The position numbers were made by a program, and so were the translations under genes. A stretch of 64,000 nucleotides of DNA, taken from Gambelia wislizenii. Taxonomy: Eukaryota; Chordata; Lepidosauria; Squamata; Crotaphytidae. The stretch is from assembly GCA_030847615.1 (NCBI GenBank), contig JAUMIR010000005.1, positions 218,364,645 through 218,428,644 on the forward strand, read 5' to 3'. Positions 23,191 through 34,116 of the stretch are shown in pieces. How positions within the stretch are numbered: position 1 is the first letter of the stretch; each line of letters begins with the position of its first letter. A model generated the notes under the pieces. That model saw only the letters and a list, made by a program, of their open reading frames with translations, ran no database searches and was not told where the DNA came from.

Positions 23191-23921
23191 GGACTGGGAA
23201 AAAACCACCTGTACCACTAAAGCTGCCATCTCTGTTCTTTGTTCTTCCTTTTTCCTCATTCCATGGCAGAGCCTGAAGGTGAGATCTGGGGATAATCTGG
23301 CAGCCCAAGCATCTCCCTCCCCCTTCTCCACACTGTTAAAGAGTTAGCAATATTTGCATGCCTACACTCACTAACTGCTACTGTGCATGTTACTCTATAG
23401 GAGTTTAGCGACAGTATATTTTCATGGTTACTCCTTGTTTGTTAGGTTTTTCCCCACACCTTCTCTCTTCATCACTCTAACCTGTAGCCATTTTCCATTC
23501 TCCCTCTCTTTCCTCCATTAGACCATGTAATTGATTATGCAAAACCTATTATAAGAGTTCTCCAGATGAGGGAAAAAAATCTCTGAAAGTCCCAGGTTCT
23601 GTTCTTGTACATACCAATTTTATTTTGGATATCTACATTACATTTTCTTCATCTTGAAGTAGTTCCTGGGAATTCCCAGCATTATCAAGGGCTTTTCATT
23701 TCTACTTCCCAGGTCAGTTTAAATGAACCCATTTTTTTCCTGAAATGAAATGTGTCTCATCTTGGCAGTCTGTTTGTATTATTCCAGAATTAACTAAGAT
23801 GGTCACCATCAGTAAAACATAGCTATTCATTTCCTGACATCAGTTCAACAGAGATCAAGAGAGGGAAAGAGGAATGCCAGCACTAAAACAAAATGATTCT
23901 AATGCTTAACTAGTTTAATAG
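23191..23921. other. no recognisable feature
   Basis: Overlapping short frames occur on both strands without domains. No repeat is recognised. Confidence 0.45.
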
Positions 23922-24200
23922 AGGTTGCCCTCCCCCCATTTATGCAGGATTGTTACCTGTGGTTTCACTTACCTACTTTTGGGAAGGAAAGGTCTTAGGC
24001 ATCTGGAGGACCACAGAGTCACACTGGAGGTGGTCTCTCTAGGCTTCAGGAGGTCCTCCAGCATGACTCTATGGTTAAGTCTACTGGAGGGCTCTTATGA
24101 TAGAGTCGAGCCCAGATGCCTAAAGAGGCATCCTCTCTGGGTATTTTCTAGGTCATCCAGTTTGATTCTATGGTGTTCATAGTGAATCACTATTATACAC
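23922..24200 (+). mobile_element. Tigger-like DNA transposon fragment
   Basis: It begins GAGGTTGCCCTCCCCCCA and continues with GTTACCTGTGGTTTCACTTACC and repeated CTCCAG/GACTCTATGG phrases. It is colinear with 46760-46957 (CACTTACCTGTGTTC, GTCTCTCTAGGCCT, GACTCTATGGT). Only the left part is recognisable. Confidence 0.5.
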
Positions 24201-25892
24201 AGTTTCAGGCACCTTGACCTCTGTTGAACTGATGTCAGGAAAATTCCAGGAACATATTCCCTGCAGATACAGGGGGTGACCTCTATTGCTAAAGCACTTT
24301 GGCTGTAACTCATGAGTAATAAAGAAGGGTCTGTAGAGATTGCTGGAAATCAATTTCTGAAATATTTCCTGAGTCTAGATGCGAGATCTGATCAGTGGAA
24401 GAAGGAGGATGAATAACACAAAGGAGGGGAGAGGTAGGGAAACCTGGCATATTTCAAGAATGAGTTTGGATATAACCTATGAATATACAGGTAAAATCAA
24501 AACAAAAAATAACTGGAAAGTTTCAGTACTTTCAGAGGCTTTCCCCCTTTCTGAATAAGCCCTGAATCTACTTTTTATTTTTCATTTTTATAAAGAAGAC
24601 TAAGTTTGAATTCTCTGTTAGACATTGTGTGTGCATGTACATAGAACTGGTTGCTGGTCAGCTTCTGCCTTGCCAATTTGATTACTCTGCTTGAGAGATT
24701 CACCATTATTTCTCACATTTCCCAACACAGAATGACCTAGCTATGGCCCTGTGTGGTACAAAAACACCTACACATGTCCATCTGAAATTTGTGAGGCAAA
24801 GCCTCATGTTAAGGGAAAACTGAAAAACAGAAAAAAATTATACTCATTTGTTGATTTTCAAAGATCATTGATGGGAAGCATAGTGATTTGGATTTCCAAA
24901 CTGATTTTTGGATTTGGTCCTGTGCATATTCAGAATTGGTTCAATCCAAAGTGAGCTTCTTTCTAAATCCCTGAATTTGGTCCTAACCAAAACTTATGCT
25001 CATGTATGTAGTATTAATAATATTTGCATGCAGCAATAGAAGGTGGATAGCAAAATGCAAAACAGAAACAGGTGGGATTATGGAAAACAACTAAAATAAG
25101 CATTGGTATAAATAATCCAATCAGAGCCAAATAAAAGAACAAGCCAAAGCATGGGCAGCATCTACAGAAAGAACAGAATGCATTTTAGCAATATTTGACA
25201 ACTGAAAATGACAGGATTTAACTAATGAAATTCAGGAGGCAAAAAAAGGGAGAGAGGGATCAAAAAAGACACAAAGTTCTGTAGCTCGAGGAGAAGAAGA
25301 AATCCCTTGCATCAGCAAAAGTAAAAGAACAGGAGGAACAAGAAAGAAAAGAAAAGAAATTCTGTCTTTGAAGGATTTAACTTCAAAGAATGAGCAAAAT
25401 AGCAAGAAGACAAGATGAAAGAGTAACAAATGAAGGAAAAGACAGATTGGAGAAACAAAAATAATAGAATATGGGCAGTATAGACATGTTAACTGATACT
25501 AAAAGACACTAAACAAGAGAAACCAAAGGATGCTTTTAAACATAGGGCACATGAATTTTGTGGCCTTTTTTGCAGGATGCAAAACTGACAGCCATTGCAG
25601 AGATTTTCAGGGGTTGGAGTAGGTGCTTGGCAACCACTATTTCTGCCATGGCTACCAAGGCTAGTCAATGGAAATCCTCCAGCTTACAAAGTGTTAGCCC
25701 CACAAATGTGGACCTGAACCTTTAAATCCCCCCCCCAACTGTAGCACCCTATAAGAGGGAGGTAAACAATAGCATCTTTTAGAAAGTACTGATACATAGG
25801 GTCATGATAAGTTGAAATCAACGTGATGGCATATAACCTGAGCACAGCACCCTCTGCAGTACAGCCATGTAGCAGAGCCTTTTCCCATCCTG
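24201..25892. other. no gene; a purine-rich stretch and a SINE scrap
   Basis: 25225-25440 is strongly purine-rich (A/G). A 43-bp relic of a SINE tail lies at 25795-25837. Nothing else is recognised. Confidence 0.45.
25795..25837 (+). mobile_element. SINE tail relic
   Basis: The string CATAGGGTCATGATAAGTTG followed by AAATCAACGTGATGGCATATAAC resembles the GGCGACCATAAGTC...ACTTGATGGCACAC end of the SINE family seen at 31080-31282. Confidence 0.4.
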
Positions 25893-25995
25893 GTACCATC
25901 TAGACATGTTGGAGTACAATTCCCCACTAGTCCTTTGGCTAGGTGTGATGAAAGTTGTAGTCCTAATCATCTATTACGTGCTGTTTGGGGAAGGC
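25893..25995. mobile_element. eroded fold-back MITE relic (CTACAACTCCC type)
   Basis: The sequence TGGTACCATCTAGACATGTT, then GTACAATTCCCC, and later GAAAGTTGTAGTCC and GCTGTTTGGGG gives the facing arms of the same MITE type as at 2440. Confidence 0.45.
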
Positions 25996-26006
25996 TATTC
26001 TGACAT

Positions 26007-26130
26007 AGAGCTTAATTGCAGTATTACTAGTAAGCTATATGTGATACTGGGTCCAGCTTAAAGCAGTTACTTATACAGTACTCTTTTTATAGATTGTTTC
26101 TTAGCGAAATACAGCTGTTCTTCAGGAGAG
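26007..26130 (+). repeat. interspersed repeat, copy 1 of a pair
   Basis: It is colinear with 27968-28078: GAGCTTAATTGCAGTATTACT, then GATTGTTTCTTAGCGAAAT and GTTCTTCAGGAGAGAC correspond to AAGCTTAATTGAATATTACT, GATTGTTCCTTAGTTAAAT and ATTCTTCAGTAAAGAC. The class is unknown. Confidence 0.55.
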
Positions 26131-26134
26131 ACCG

Positions 26135-26195
26135 TACCCTCCAACATTTTAAAGATGAAAGCCAGGCCCCATGTGGCCAAGCAACATCAGAGTTT
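26135..26195 (+). repeat. left-end fragment of the 11357/62076 repeat
   Basis: TACCCTCCAACATTTTAAAG, then GATGAAAGCCAGGCCCCATGTGGC, matches the beginning of the copy at 62076 (ACCCTCTAACATTTCACAGG, then TGGGACCCGTGTGGC). Confidence 0.5.
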
Positions 26196-26384
26196 AGTCA
26201 CATACCTTCCAACATTCCAGAAGGCCTGACTGCAAAGAGTTGCTTATTTCCATATTGGTACAAGAAATCCTCACAGAGCCTGGAGAAGTTCAGGTTGGTT
26301 CTCCCACTGATGCTATTGGGAAAGAAGCTGACCATATCTTTATATCCTTCATATTTACCAAGAATAATAATTTGTTTTATTGTT

Positions 26385-26543
26385 TTTTAAACATCTATAT
26401 TTTTATATAATTTTAGATTGTTATGCTTTTAATTGTTTTTAACTTTTAATTCTCACATTTTAATTGTATGCTTTTATGTGCTGTAAGCCACCTTGGGTCC
26501 CATTCTGGGAGAAAGGAAGCATATAAATAAATAAATAAGAATG
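26385..26543 (+). mobile_element. L2-type LINE 3' tail
   Basis: A T-rich stretch is followed by TGTAAGCCACCTTGGGTCCC, ATTCTGGGAGAAAGGAAGC and a TAAATAAATAAATAA tail. This is the common 3' terminus of L2/CR1-group LINEs in reptiles. No RT sequence is attached. Confidence 0.75.
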
Positions 26544-26545
26544 AT

Positions 26546-27385
26546 TATGGAAAGGTTTTGGCAAACTTCAATGAGTATTTTATCCACAAATGTAGTGTAG
26601 TTTGTGAGAGGGCCAGTTTACTCCAAAGAGTTCAAAGACTTGGGAAATCAGTGGAACCTTTAGTGAGAAGCCTGTCTTGAGATGGGCAAAAACTATGTTT
26701 TTGGAGATAAAAAGAAGGATAATATATGAGACGGAATAGTTAGTGGAATCCTGCACAAAGGATTCTCAAAGAGAATGCAAATGCAGAAAGATGTACTGCT
26801 TTAGAAACGCTAAATCATTCTGAAATGGTTTAAAGCAGGCACTTCTACAATTGTTGCTATTCTGCCAAAGTACTGCCAGACGTAGAACCAGGAGACGATG
26901 TTTTGGTTAAACAGGACAATGAGAAGCACTGGAAAACTCTGGAGATTATCACACAAGGCTTCTAAAGAGCAGCAATCATGTTTTTGAAGCAAATAGAAAT
27001 ATATCAGTATTGAAGCCATCTTTATCATCTCTGCTTCAATACCAGTATGGTGTTACATGTTCCTTCCACACTGCCATGCTTCCTCCCCGTTATTGCCCTA
27101 CATAGGGCATGCAGATCAATCTGGCAGTGTGTGTGTGAAGAGAGATTGGGGCAGTGGGGCTGGGGGGGGGGAAGAGATTAGGCCAGCAGAGGGGGAAAAA
27201 GAGAAATTGATGTAGCAGGGAGTGGGTGGGGAGAGATCAGGCCAGCAAATCACAGAGAAAAAAGGAAAAAAGAGAGAGGCATGTCTTAGCCTGCTTGAGA
27301 ATAACAAGAGAGACTACCAGGACATTTATGGACATCTGTAGACTTATACCTGTGTTAGTATGGTCATTTGGAGAGGAACAAGCTA
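26546..27385. other. no recognisable feature
   Basis: A G-rich/purine-rich segment lies at 27150-27280. There is no gene or repeat that I can name. Confidence 0.45.
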
Positions 27386-27480
27386 CAGGGATGCTTTGAT
27401 CATGATTTCCTGCAGGGCAGGAGGTTGGACTGGATGGCCCTTGTGGTCTCTTCCAGCTCTACAATTCTATGATTCTATGA
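27386..27480 (+). mobile_element. CR1 LINE 3' tail, 95 bp
   Basis: GGGATGCTTTGATCATGATT, GGTTGGACTGGATGGCCCTT and the ATTCTATGATTCTATGA end are the last ~95 bases of the CR1 subfamily seen at 6384-7597. It is extremely 5'-truncated. Confidence 0.9.
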
Positions 27481-27967
27481 GGACAGCAACACTGTTGGGA
27501 GACATTGATAGATGTTTCCTGTCAATGACAAACTGACTGAAGTGCACATCAGCAACGGGATGAAGACAATGTCATGCAGTAAATATAGCCCAATAATGGT
27601 ACTATCTTGCTCTATTCCCACAATAAAAGCCTTGTGTGCTAATCTCCTCTAGCTCCTGTAGAACAGACACTGTCACCCAGATTTTGTGTGGCTGAAACCA
27701 ACCAAGAAGAATTCACTAGAAACAGCAGACATCTACAGTTAACATGAAACACCAAATAACCCCAAGATAGCTATCTATCTATCCAAATCCATCAGAAAAT
27801 CTACCAGCCATTGTAAACCAGCCAGAGAGAGACTGTAAAAAACAACCCACTGGCTAGGTTATGACTCAGTATAGTCAGCATAGTTGGGTTGTCAAAAAAC
27901 CAGTTTGTTTCAAAGACTATTGTTAATTGGATACATATTCTATTGTTAAAAGTAGCAGGTGGGATGT
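27481..27967. other. no recognisable feature
   Basis: No domain or repeat is recognised. Confidence 0.45.
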
Positions 27968-28078
27968 AAAGCTTAATTGAATATTACTGCAGCTATAAGT
28001 GATGATAGTGTGTCCTGCTTGAAGCTTGTTCTTGATTGTTCCTTAGTTAAATGAAGTTATTCTTCAGTAAAGACACAC
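27968..28078 (+). repeat. interspersed repeat, copy 2 of a pair
   Basis: Colinear with 26007-26130 (see that entry). Confidence 0.55.
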
Positions 28079-28599
28079 TGGTCTGCCTTCTGTTTGGAAA
28101 AAAAAAACACCTGATAGCTATTGCAGAAAACTAAAATGATGACATATTTTAGATTCAGACCCTTTTCCAAAGTGGAATACAGGGCAAACATGAGAAATTG
28201 GCCCCTTTGTGGTGCCAGGAACTTGTTGGCTGCCCATGTATCCCACATTCTGATATTGTGTTTTATTCTCATAAAAAAAGGAGGAACATGGGGAGAACTA
28301 CACCTATAAATACCAGAAATTAGATGGCAATGCAATAATTACCTGCTCTAGTGTTATAGGTTTGGAATAAAATGGCAGCAGGGACTACTCTGAATGACCC
28401 TGGGGCTCTGGTGCTACTTACCTAGGAAGTGTAGGTTGGGTTTTCTCGCTCCCTCCTTCCAACAGAAAGCAAAGATCTTTTTATTTAAGCAAGTCTGCAG
28501 CAGTGGGCCTTAATTGCTGCAGACGAGGCTTTAAACTAGAAGGGTATCTTTTATTTCTTTTACTAATGTGTTTTAAAATTGTTTTTATCTTTACCAGCC
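28079..28599. other. no recognisable feature
   Basis: It precedes the LINE remnant. The segment from about 28440 could be part of that element, but I see no motif to confirm it. Confidence 0.4.
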
Positions 28600-29462
28600 T
28601 GCACCACAAGATGAACACCACCATCCCCACATTGCCGTCGGCAAATCTGTGCTTAAGTCCATTCAGCAGTTCACCTACCTGAGAAGCATCATCTCCTCAG
28701 ATGCCAAGATTGACAAAGAGATCAATCACAGATTAGCAAAGGTATATAGCACATTTGGAAGACTTTACAAAAGAGTCTGGAGTAACAAACACCTGAGGTG
28801 AAGCACAAAAATAAGTGTGTATAGAGCCATTGTACTGTCTATCCTCCTTTATGGATCTGAAACATGGGTCACCTATCGCCACCACTTACGACTCCTCAAA
28901 CGCTTTAATCAGTGCTGTATATGCACAATCCTAAATATACACTGGACTGACTATGTGACAAATGTTTCTGTCCTTGAGCAAGCAGGGATCACCAGCATTG
29001 AGGCCATGATGTTGAGAACACAGCTGTGCTGGATAGGGCACGTTTCTAGGGTGGAGGACCATTGCCTCCCAAAAATAGTACTCTACGGTGAACTTGCCAC
29101 GGGTCAGCGTAAGAGGGGCGCTCCAAAAAAGTGATAGAAGGACTCCCTGAAACATCTCAGGCTCGGCCAAATTGATTACCAACAATGGTCCGCCCTGGCC
29201 TCACATCGGGAGGCATGGAGACGCAGTATCCACAATGCTGCAGCCTTATTTGAGAACGCAAGCTGAACAAGTCTTGAAGATAAACGACAATGCAGAAAGA
29301 ATCACAACCCAGAAACATCACCCAAGGAGACCTTCTGCTGTGCTTTCTGCAACCGGACTTGTTTATCTCAGACTGGCCTTTTTAGTCATCAGTGCGCTTG
29401 CAGAAAGTGCGTGATGAGTCCTTCCTGAATTTTCATTTGCGAAAAAAAGCCAGAGAGAGAAA
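28600..29462 (+). mobile_element. degenerate non-LTR retrotransposon, C-terminal half (clade unsure)
   Basis: The translated remnant runs YLRSIISSDAKIDKEI, then YRAIVLSILLYGSETW, LRLLKRFNQCC, VLEQAGITSIEAMMLR, LCWIGHVSRVED and GQRKRGAPKK. It ends with a zinc-finger-like FCCAFCNRTC...GLFSH...C at about 29330-29405. The set YGSETW, GHVSR and KRGAPKK is the post-RT region of R4/Dong- or RTE-like LINEs. Stops interrupt it (for example after LR at 28800 and after APKK), so it is dead. The 3' UTR (GTGATGAGTCCTTCCTGAAT, AAAGCCAGAGAGAGAAA) recurs at 37995-38062. Confidence 0.8.
28817..29134 (+). pseudogene. non-LTR retrotransposon polymerase fragment, C-terminal
   Basis: This is the longest open piece of the LINE remnant (105 codons). 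It has YRAIVLSILLYGSETW near its start, VLEQAGITSIEAM in the middle and GHVSRVEDHCLPK and GQRKRGAPKK at its end. The frame stops directly after the basic motif where family members continue, and the upstream RT block is lost. It is a broken mobile-element gene with no inferred host role. Confidence 0.8.
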
Positions 29463-30727
29463 CTATTTGTACTAGTTTACTGTATGCTCTCTTTAGTGCC
29501 CAAAAGGCAGGATATAGGTTGAAATGTGTGGGTTGAAATGAATGAATGTGTAGAATGTCATACTGAAACTGCAAAAGGCAACACACTGTTTTCAGTAGGA
29601 ACATTTACTTGCTTCAAAAGTCAGAATTTTGAGTTGATTTTTGGGAGATGTGGAATGGCAGTGAGCAGGAGGTCATGCTGCAAATTCCACTTATGGTTAG
29701 GATGTTCCATTCACAGTCCCTTAACAGCAAGTGGACTACTTAGTGTGAGTATGATGCATAGATAGTTGCTGTCACATGGAGTGTTGCATCCTCCTTTTTA
29801 ATTAACTAACATTCCACCAGAACCCTTTCAATGATATTCTCAAAATACAAGGGGGAAGCTTGCTTGAAAAGCCACTACCAGATGATAGAATATACATGCT
29901 TCACGCCTGCACTCCTACTCTCTCCCAGAAGGCAGGCTTAAATATTACTGTTAGTCATGACTAGAGTAGAACCACTGAATCAATTGGATTTACCTATTTG
30001 TTGATTCATAATTCAACAGGTGAGTTTACTCTAGTTGAGACAGGATCTGGCAGGCCCAGCTATGGCTACCTTTTCTTTCTTACCTTAAAGTAAAAGCACA
30101 ACTTCCCAGTTGCACTGCAGACACTTAACAAGGGGAGTAGAACCAAAACAGAAAGAGGAACAGTAAATGCCTGGTAAAAAACTGCATTCATGCTGGTGCC
30201 AAAGGTTTTTAGAGCAAACGTTGCTGGGTTTTTGTGCAGCAATGTTTTCTGCTTCCCCATGCTGGTTTTGCAGGTACAAATGTGCTTGCACGGAGGCATA
30301 CAACAAGCAGCACAGTTGATGCCTTGCTTGGGGATGTCCAGCAAATTAAATCAATGTGCCAATCACCTGCAAAGCGTCACAATCCCTACCCTATAGCTGA
30401 CATGTGGAAGCACCCTAATCTGATGTTTTGATGCCCTACTGGCTTAGAAAATAAATTTGATTGCCAGTATCTTTCATTTCCCCACCACCACCCCACCGCA
30501 GCCTTGCTGCCTCCCCACACATGCTGCCTTGTGTTATCATACTGAGATTTTATCATGACTGGAAGTTGTCCTTATTATTTCAGAAGTGGGTGAATGTGCT
30601 GTGAAATTGGAAGAATGCACAGTGGGAATTAAAAGCAAGCCACAAAAGCAGAGAGGAAACAGTGGAACAGGACAGTGGACTCTATCTATGTTTGTTCAGT
30701 TTATTTCTCTTCAGGCATGTGTATGTA
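29463..30727. other. no recognisable feature
   Basis: Overlapping short frames at 30066-30431 on both strands show no domain. No repeat is recognised. Confidence 0.45.
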
Positions 30728-30862
30728 TGTGCTTTCAATTCACCTCTTGACTTACGGTAACCCCACAAATTTCATAGGGTTTTCTTAGTTAAGGAATACA
30801 CAAAGGTGGTTTTGCCAGTTCCTTCCTCTGAAATAGAGCATACAGCACCTGGTATTCATTGA
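30728..30862 (-). mobile_element. SINE 3' half relic, antisense
   Basis: The phrases GTGCTTTCAATTCACC, GACTTACGGTAACCCC, TTCATAGGGTTTTCTTAG, GGTGGTTTTGCCAGTTCCTT and CAGCACCTGGTATTC form the 3' half of a squamate SINE related to that at 31080. The tRNA-like head is missing. Confidence 0.6.
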
Positions 30863-31079
30863 CCTATCAAAAATAACCACAAGGAATAGATATACTCCAC
30901 TTTGAGGTTTAATGTCATGTATATCCAAGAGCTGGCTTCTTTACTTGATTGTGAATTTAGCTTTGTTTCCTTGTCCCTATGACCACCAAAATCTAAACAA
31001 AAATAGGCCCTTATATTTTACAGACAAGGACAGACAACCTGATCCCTTGGAGGTTCACTGCTTAAAAAAGGCAATCATA

Positions 31080-31282
31080 TGTTGTGTGCCTTCACGTTGT
31101 TTCCAATTTACAGTGACCCTAAGGTGAACCTATCACAAGGTTTTCTGGACAAGATTTGAGGCTGAGAGAGTGTGAGTTGCCCAAGGTCACCCAGTGGGTT
31201 TCTATGGCTGAGTGGAGATTTAAACCCTCATCTCTGGAGTCATAACCTGACCCTCAAACCATTACACCATGCTGGCCACCCT
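31080..31282 (-). mobile_element. tRNA-derived (MIR-like) SINE, antisense, nearly complete
   Basis: From its tail (left) to its head (right) it reads TGTTGTGTGCCTTCACG, GTGACCCTAAGGTGAACC, GGTTTTCTGGACAAGATTT, TTGCCCAAGGTCACCCAGTG, a B-box-like GATTTAAACCC and the tRNA-like start complement CCTCAAACCATTACACC. A piece between GATTT and GAGGCTGAG seems deleted. It is the same family as 17297-17440 in opposite orientation. Confidence 0.8.
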
Positions 31283-31639
31283 CTGGCATGCTGTGTGTGT
31301 TTGAGTTATAGGTCTTGGGACTAACCTGGAAATTTTGACAGCTTAACATGATGATCCATCTATCACTTGTTCTAACTCAGCACTTAGGTAAGAGGTATAG
31401 GCAAAAGCATGAGGGAGGCATCTAGATGCTCATGTGAACCCTAAGGTTCACAGAAGTATAAACAAACTTTTAAAAAATGTCCACAAGGTGTCCCAACCTT
31501 TCCAAAAAGGGTGGGGCAGAAGAACTGTGCTTCTGTACTGTCACTCAGAAGGGAGAAGCAGGTGTGGTCCATCCATTAGATAGAACAAAGAGCCTATCTT
31601 ATACCCTCAAACTGACCCGAGCTGAAAGGGACAGTTCTG
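31283..31639. other. no recognisable feature
   Basis: No gene or repeat signal is seen. Confidence 0.45.
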
Positions 31640-31801
31640 ATTTTTTTTAAAAATGGTGCAGCCGCCCTCAATCCTACCTGGAACAGTCATGGATGACGCT
31701 GAGAGAAGGATGGCGGTGTCCGAAACGGACCTCCTGCCACACAGCAGCTTCATTGCTGTTATGGAGGCTTCTTGCGCAGTAAGGGGCATCTGAAAAAGTC
31801 C
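31640..31801 (+). mobile_element. single arm of a group 1 fold-back element
   Basis: It aligns with the right arm of the element at 6366-7917: ATGGTGCAGCCGCCCTCAAT, GTCCGAAACGG (31719-31729), CCACACAGCAGC, CTTCTTGCGCAGTA and the terminus CATCTGAAAAAGTCC (ending 31801). There is no opposite arm to the left, so this is half an element. It could be a deletion product or a non-palindromic ancestor form. Confidence 0.65.
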
Positions 31802-32971
31802 TGGGTCTCCAGAGTAGGACACTGGTGGGCTCTGAAGGGCTGTGACCATTATTTTCCTTACACAGCCCTTCAGAGTTAGCCAAACTTCAAATGCCTTGTT
31901 CTAGAGGTTCCATTGCAGATGGAGTAGCACATACAACCCACCCTATCCACAGTTCCTGGACCCAAAGAAGGACTCTTGAGAGTCAGGGCTTAGATAGTTC
32001 TGTTGCCTTGGGTGGCCATTGCCATCGTGTATGAAACCCAGCTGCCATCTGCTTGCTCTCTGAGTCAGAGAATGAGTGGGTAGCAGTGTTGGGGTGTGAA
32101 AGTTGACAATGGGAGGCAGTTGGAGGCACTGCTTGGGCTGGTTCTGGGAAGCAGGACCTGGATAGAGAATTAAGGGAACTGGGGAGACAAGCTATCTGCC
32201 TGTACACAAGCCACATTTAGACGTCTGCTGGCAAACAGCTGTTCTTGGGTATGTACGCAGAAGGAATGAGGAATTAAAAAGGTAGTAGCAGGAGGAGATA
32301 AGAAGGAAGTAGGAAGGAGTGTGGGAGAGGCAAGTGAGAAGTGGGACACATGGAAAGGTTAAAGACAGAGGGCAGAAAACTGACAGGCCAGTACAGAGTA
32401 CTGATACAGAGGTGGGTAGAGAGGTGAAAAGCCAACAGGAAAGAAATGGAAGGTGCAGCAGCATACTGGGGACAAAGTACAACGTTGTGTTACAAGTCCC
32501 AAATTTTTTTGACATATTTAAAGTGCTTTGTAAACCTTATGATATTGTGCCCTAAGAAAAGAACTCTAGGATGATCAGATTATTCCCACTCTGCAGGTGA
32601 AAATATTTGTTCAAGATCAAACAACAGACCCAAATCTGGAAAGGAGTCATGAACTCACACATAATCCCAGTTCTCACTACTTCTTTACTGGACCACAGTG
32701 ACTTCCTTTCAACTTTCAGTAGTGGAATCACAAAGTTCCACCTGCTCATCCTTTCACAATGTAAACCTTTGCCTTCGCCTGCATGTTCTTATACCTGGAG
32801 GGAGCAGTGAGTAAGAATAGTAATTTGTTACTATTTATTAAGTGCCCCAAATTCTAGGTGTTGTGTGGACATTAGGTTAAAAAGAACAAATCCTGCCAAC
32901 AGGCTTAGCATCTGAAGCACTTTCTCTACTTATTCTGGTCACCTTGCAGTTTATAAAGGACAGCTTGGAAA
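31802..32971. other. no recognisable feature
   Basis: 32270-32460 is purine-rich. I recognise no domain in the ~107-codon antisense frame over it. Confidence 0.45.
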
Positions 32972-33066
32972 ATTTCCTTTTTTGAACTATAGCTCCCAGA
33001 ATCCACCAGAGAGTATCCAGTTGCTTGGAGCTGGCATTGTTGTTCAAAAAAGGTAACCTTTCAAAA
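32972..33066. mobile_element. eroded MITE relic (CTATAGCTCCCAGAAT type)
   Basis: GAACTATAGCTCCCAGAATC at about 32983-33002 faces a distal GTTGTTCAAAAAAGGTAACC. The inverse orientation of the same core (GATTCTGGGAGCTATAGTTC) is at 39611. Confidence 0.5.
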
Positions 33067-33585
33067 CTCTGGCTAGTTTACAGAAAAGGCCTTGAAAAGT
33101 TCTCCTAATAATTTCCACCCCCAACCCAGTTGTGTGATAAGACAAGCCCCATCAAGGTGTGCTGATCAGAGCTTAATTAATTAGTACTCAAGGCAGAATG
33201 TTATGTAAATGTTATTTAAATCTCAATCAGCACTTTCATTTCCGTGCACAGTTATTTATATCCTGGCTCTCAGGTGAGCAAGGGTCAGAGCCATCTAAGG
33301 AATTGCAGATTGATATGTGCAGCTTGGGAAGACTGACAGGTGGCACCAGGCATGTCAACAATCCTCCAGGAGGAATAGAGAGAGCAACATCAGTCAGTCA
33401 ATCCAAGGACAAACAGGGAAAGGAGAAACTTTTGGTGATGGCTGGCCTGGTGTGGATCAGTGGTTTTGATAGCTCCGATCTGTGTAGAAACACATTAATT
33501 GAGTCTGCCTTAGTTCTAGAATGCTTTCTAAAATAATAGAGATTACTTTCTGGTTAACTAATGTTGGAGACTGATTTATGCACAC

Positions 33586-33660
33586 TGGAAGCTGCTCTCT
33601 ACCAAGTCAGATCATTGATCCATCTAGAACAGTATTATCTAAACTTGTTGACCCATGGCT
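33586..33660 (+). repeat. fragment of a common reptile interspersed repeat (unclassified)
   Basis: GGAAGCTGCTCTCTACCAAG, then TCAGATCATTGATCCATCTAG resembles a frequent squamate repeat beginning GGAAGCTGCCTTATACTGAG. I rely on memory of that phrase, so the assignment is tentative. The rest of 33067-33914 shows nothing. Confidence 0.35.
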
Positions 33661-33914
33661 TTCAAGAAGACGTCTTTGCCAGCCTGGCAGTTGACAGATA
33701 AAGAAAGACTGTGACCCCCCCACACACCTTTATTTATGCCAGGTTCTGGAAAATAAGGGATACTCCAGAACAGTGAAGTTTTGAGCAAACTTTGAAAAGG
33801 AGCTGGATCCAGCCCCTGGCAGCTGATACTTCCCTGTCAGTCAGGCAGTGAATCTGCTTGAGTTGGAACTATCCAAGGTGCTGAATGCTATCCCACAAAG
33901 TGGTCCAGTACCTT

Positions 33915-34116
33915 GGGGTGCATATACACTGTAAAAATAATGCAGTTGGACACCACTTTAAGTCTTGTAGCTCCATCCAATGGAATCCTGGGATTTGTAG
34001 TTTTACAAGGTCTTTAGCCTTCTCTGCCAAAGAGTGCTGGTGCCTCACAAAACTACAAATACCATGGCAGTTAAAGTGGTCTCAAGTTGCATTATTTCTA
34101 CCATGTAGGTGCACCC
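33915..34116. mobile_element. fold-back MITE, TACACTGTA family, copy 1
   Basis: The left end GGGGTGCATATACACTGTAA and the right end CATGTAGGTGCACCC are imperfect inverses. Inner blocks TGGACACCACTTTAAG and TTAAAGTGGTCTCAAG also face each other, as do the CCTGGGATTTGTAG and CTACAAATACC cores. About 200 bp long and non-coding. Confidence 0.75.
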
